Source of the DNA: Firmicutes bacterium UBA3572
GTDB taxonomy: Bacteria > Bacillota > Desulfotomaculia > Desulfotomaculales > Desulforudaceae
Reading direction: 5' to 3'
Length of the DNA stretch: 64,000 nucleotides
Assembly (NCBI GenBank): GCA_002375985.1
Contig: DFNH01000034.1
Location: forward strand, 1-64,000
This document shows, piece by piece, positions 62,097-64,000 of this stretch (its first letter is position 1; the number at the start of each line of letters is the position of its first letter). Made by a program: the position numbers and the translations under genes. The notes below the pieces were generated by a model. The model worked only from the letters and a program-made list of their open reading frames with translations, did not search any database and had not been told where the DNA came from.

Positions 62097-63944
62097 TTGA
62101 ACCGTATTCTCAAAAATCTCAGTATATACATTTTGATCGTCCTGGTGGTTATTGCCCTCCTCAAATATAGCTCTCCGGGGACGAACGACGTGCGGTCCAT
62201 GAACTACAGTGAGTTCTTCGAGGCGCTAAACCGGGGCCAGGTGGCGTCGGTCGTGATCAAGACCGACGCGGAAACGAACATCATCACCGGCACCTTAAGG
62301 GACGGCACCCGTTTCGAAACCAAGGGCCCGGCGGCCGACCAGGGATTAATAAATATGCTCCGGGACAAAAACGTGCAGCATATACAGGAACTTCCGGATC
62401 GTCCCAGCTGGCTGACCACCATGTTCCTGTCTTTCCTGCCGGTTTTGCTTTTAGTCGGGTTGTTCCTTTTTCTCATGCAGCAGAGTCAGGGCGGCGGCAG
62501 CCGGGTGATGTCTTTCGGCAAGAGCCGGGCCAAGCTCCATACCCAGGAAAAACCGCAGGTAACCTTCGCGGATGTGGCCGGGGTGGAAGAGGTCCGGGAG
62601 GAACTGGAGGAACTGGTCGATTTCCTCAAGGATCCCAGCAAGTTTCGCGACATCGGTGCCCGGATCCCCAAGGGTGTGCTACTTTTCGGGCCGCCCGGTA
62701 CCGGTAAAACGCTTTTGGCGCGGGCGGTGGCCGGCGAGGCCGGCGTGCCTTTTTACAGCATCAGCGGTTCGGACTTCGTCGAGATGTTTGTGGGCGTTGG
62801 TGCGTCGCGAGTACGGGACCTCTTTGAGAACGCCAAAAAGCATTCACCCTGCATCGTGTTCATTGACGAAATTGACGCGGTGGGGCGCCAGCGGGGTGCC
62901 GGTCTCGGCGGCGGCCACGACGAACGGGAGCAGACTCTCAACCAGTTGCTGGTGGAAATGGACGGTTTCGATCCGCACGAGGGGATCATCGTGATCGCGG
63001 CTACCAACCGTCCGGACATCCTGGACCCGGCCCTGTTGCGACCGGGGCGTTTTGACCGGCAGATCGTGGTCAGTCGACCGGACGTGAACGGCCGGAAGGA
63101 GATCCTCAAGGTACACGCCCGCAACAAGCCGCTGGCCGAAGACGTGGACCTTGATGTCATCGCCCGGCGCACGCCTGGTTTTTCCGGGGCCGACCTGGAG
63201 AACCTAATGAACGAGGCGGCGCTGTTGGCAGCGCGGGCGAACAAGAAGCGCATCGGCATGGAAGAACTCGAGAATGCGATCGAACGGGTAATCGCCGGAC
63301 CGGCGAAAAAATCGCGGGTAATCAGCGATTTCGAGAAGAAGCTGGTTTCCTACCACGAGGCCGGACATGCGCTGGTGAGCTACTTTTTGCCGAACAGCGA
63401 CCCGGTGCATAAGATTTCCATTATTCCCCGCGGCCGGGCCGGTGGTTACACCCTGCTTTTGCCCAAGGAGGAGCGCTACTACGCCACCCGGTCACAGCTT
63501 CTGGATCAGATTACTATGCTGCTGGGCGGGCGGGTGGCCGAGGCCCTGGTGCTGAAGGAAATCAGCACCGGTGCGCAGAATGACCTTGAGCGGGCTACCG
63601 AAACCGCCCGCAAGATGATCATGGAATACGGTATGAGCGACGAACTCGGGCCGTTGACCCTGGGGCGCAAACAGGACACGCCCTTCCTGGGGCGGGATCT
63701 GGCCCGCGACCGCAACTACTCCGAGGAGGTGGCCAGCGCCATCGATCAGGAAGTGCGGCGCATCATCGACGAATGCTACCACCGGGCCGAGAATATCCTC
63801 AAGGAGAATATGGACGGTCTACACCTGGTGGCCAATACGCTGTTTGAAAAAGAGACTATTGAGGGCCGGGAATTCGAGATTCTGATGAAGGAGGCCGCTG
63901 GCAAGAGGACCAAGCCGGCGGCGGCGCAGCAAGGAGGGGCATAA
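62097..63944 (+). CDS. ftsH: ATP-dependent zinc metalloprotease FtsH
   Basis: The 615-residue membrane AAA+ protease has two N-terminal membrane segments (near residues 7-24 and 102-122), Walker A GPPGTGKT near 198, Walker [12 protein letters not shown], the second region of homology [20 protein letters not shown], and the zinc site HEAGH at about 420-424. It degrades unassembled membrane proteins and short-lived regulators. TTG 62097 follows GGAGGGAGGGG. Confidence 0.97.
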   Translation: MNRILKNLSIYILIVLVVIALLKYSSPGTNDVRSMNYSEFFEALNRGQVASVVIKTDAETNIITGTLRDGTRFETKGPAADQGLINMLRDKNVQHIQELPDRPSWLTTMFLSFLPVLLLVGLFLFLMQQSQGGGSRVMSFGKSRAKLHTQEKPQVTFADVAGVEEVREELEELVDFLKDPSKFRDIGARIPKGVLLFGPPGTGKTLLARAVAGEAGVPFYSISGSDFVEMFVGVGASRVRDLFENAKKHSPCIVFIDEIDAVGRQRGAGLGGGHDEREQTLNQLLVEMDGFDPHEGIIVIAATNRPDILDPALLRPGRFDRQIVVSRPDVNGRKEILKVHARNKPLAEDVDLDVIARRTPGFSGADLENLMNEAALLAARANKKRIGMEELENAIERVIAGPAKKSRVISDFEKKLVSYHEAGHALVSYFLPNSDPVHKISIIPRGRAGGYTLLLPKEERYYATRSQLLDQITMLLGGRVAEALVLKEISTGAQNDLERATETARKMIMEYGMSDELGPLTLGRKQDTPFLGRDLARDRNYSEEVASAIDQEVRRIIDECYHRAENILKENMDGLHLVANTLFEKETIEGREFEILMKEAAGKRTKPAAAQQGGA

Positions 63945-63948
63945 CGTT

Positions 63949-64000
63949 TTGGAAAGAACCTTTGTGATGGTCAAGCCCGACGGTGTCCAGCGCGGTCTGG
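63949..64000 (+). CDS. ndk: Nucleoside diphosphate kinase, N-terminal fragment (3' end outside window)
   Basis: TTG 63949, preceded by AAGGAGGGG, opens MERTFVMVKPDGVQRGL, the canonical Ndk N-terminus, and runs off the window end. Ndk balances NTP pools. Confidence 0.9.
   Translation, partial: MERTFVMVKPDGVQRGL

Overview
The window is about 64 kb of a high-GC, endospore-forming, anaerobic Firmicute. Spore genes (bofA, yabG, two DUF3794 proteins, spoVT, yabP, yabQ, spoIIE), the Bacillus-like order tadA, tRNA-Ser, SRP RNA, dnaX, ybaB, recR, bofA, frequent TTG and GTG starts with strong Shine-Dalgarno sites, futalosine-pathway menaquinone genes and a tungsten-type aldehyde oxidoreductase together suggest the Desulfotomaculum/Pelotomaculum/Desulforudis group. 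That placement is inference from gene content and order, not from a search.

Layout. 1-3.3 kb: end of tadA, tRNA-Ser(CGA), mqnB-mqnD, a gene-poor stretch, tRNA-Ser(GGA) and a large Bacillus-type SRP RNA. 3.5-13 kb: replication and translation block dnaX, ybaB, recR, bofA, an Orn/Lys/Arg decarboxylase, tmk, holB, ricT, rsmI, then abrB and metG divergently transcribed. 13-24.6 kb: tatD, cobO, a YabE-like 3D protein, rsmA, a YkuK-like protein, a glycosyltransferase, yabG, small unknown proteins, a CAP-domain protein and two tandem DUF3794 spore proteins. 24.6-32.1 kb: an island of lower GC carrying aldehyde:ferredoxin oxidoreductase, an iron alcohol dehydrogenase, a broken lactate dehydrogenase and a lactate permease, bounded by decayed IS256, IS3 and IS21 elements. 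32.5-35.7 kb: a caspase-like protein, a 226-nt foldback, a trypsin-like protease, a YdcZ-like membrane protein and a ZIP transporter. 35.8-39.2 kb: ispE, a GntR regulator, a nucleotidyltransferase, gene relics and a Phd/VapC-type toxin-antitoxin pair. 39.3-41.8 kb, minus strand: a LysR regulator, a selenocysteine-tRNA-shaped tRNA with a cysteine anticodon, yedE and yedF. 42-64 kb: threonine dehydratase, glmU, prs, ctc, pth, mfd, spoVT, mazG, hup, rqcP, yabP, yabQ, small membrane proteins, divIC, hisG, ppx, spoIIE, tilS, ftsH and the start of ndk, the last part keeping the Bacillus subtilis chromosomal order.

The most unusual object is the RNA gene at 40693-40785. Its 8-bp acceptor stem, 4-nt D loop and long variable arm match tRNA-Sec, but it has anticodon GCA and discriminator U73, which are cysteine identity elements. 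It lies just upstream of the selenium-linked genes yedE and yedF. Other points worth checking are the long foldback between two protease-like genes, two perfect DnaA boxes 20 bp apart, an 8-fold G-X3 repeat protein, a 10-C tract before a glycosyltransferase, and promoters that keep sporulation architecture (sigma-G at spoVT, a 21-bp-spaced Spo0A-type promoter at spoIIE).
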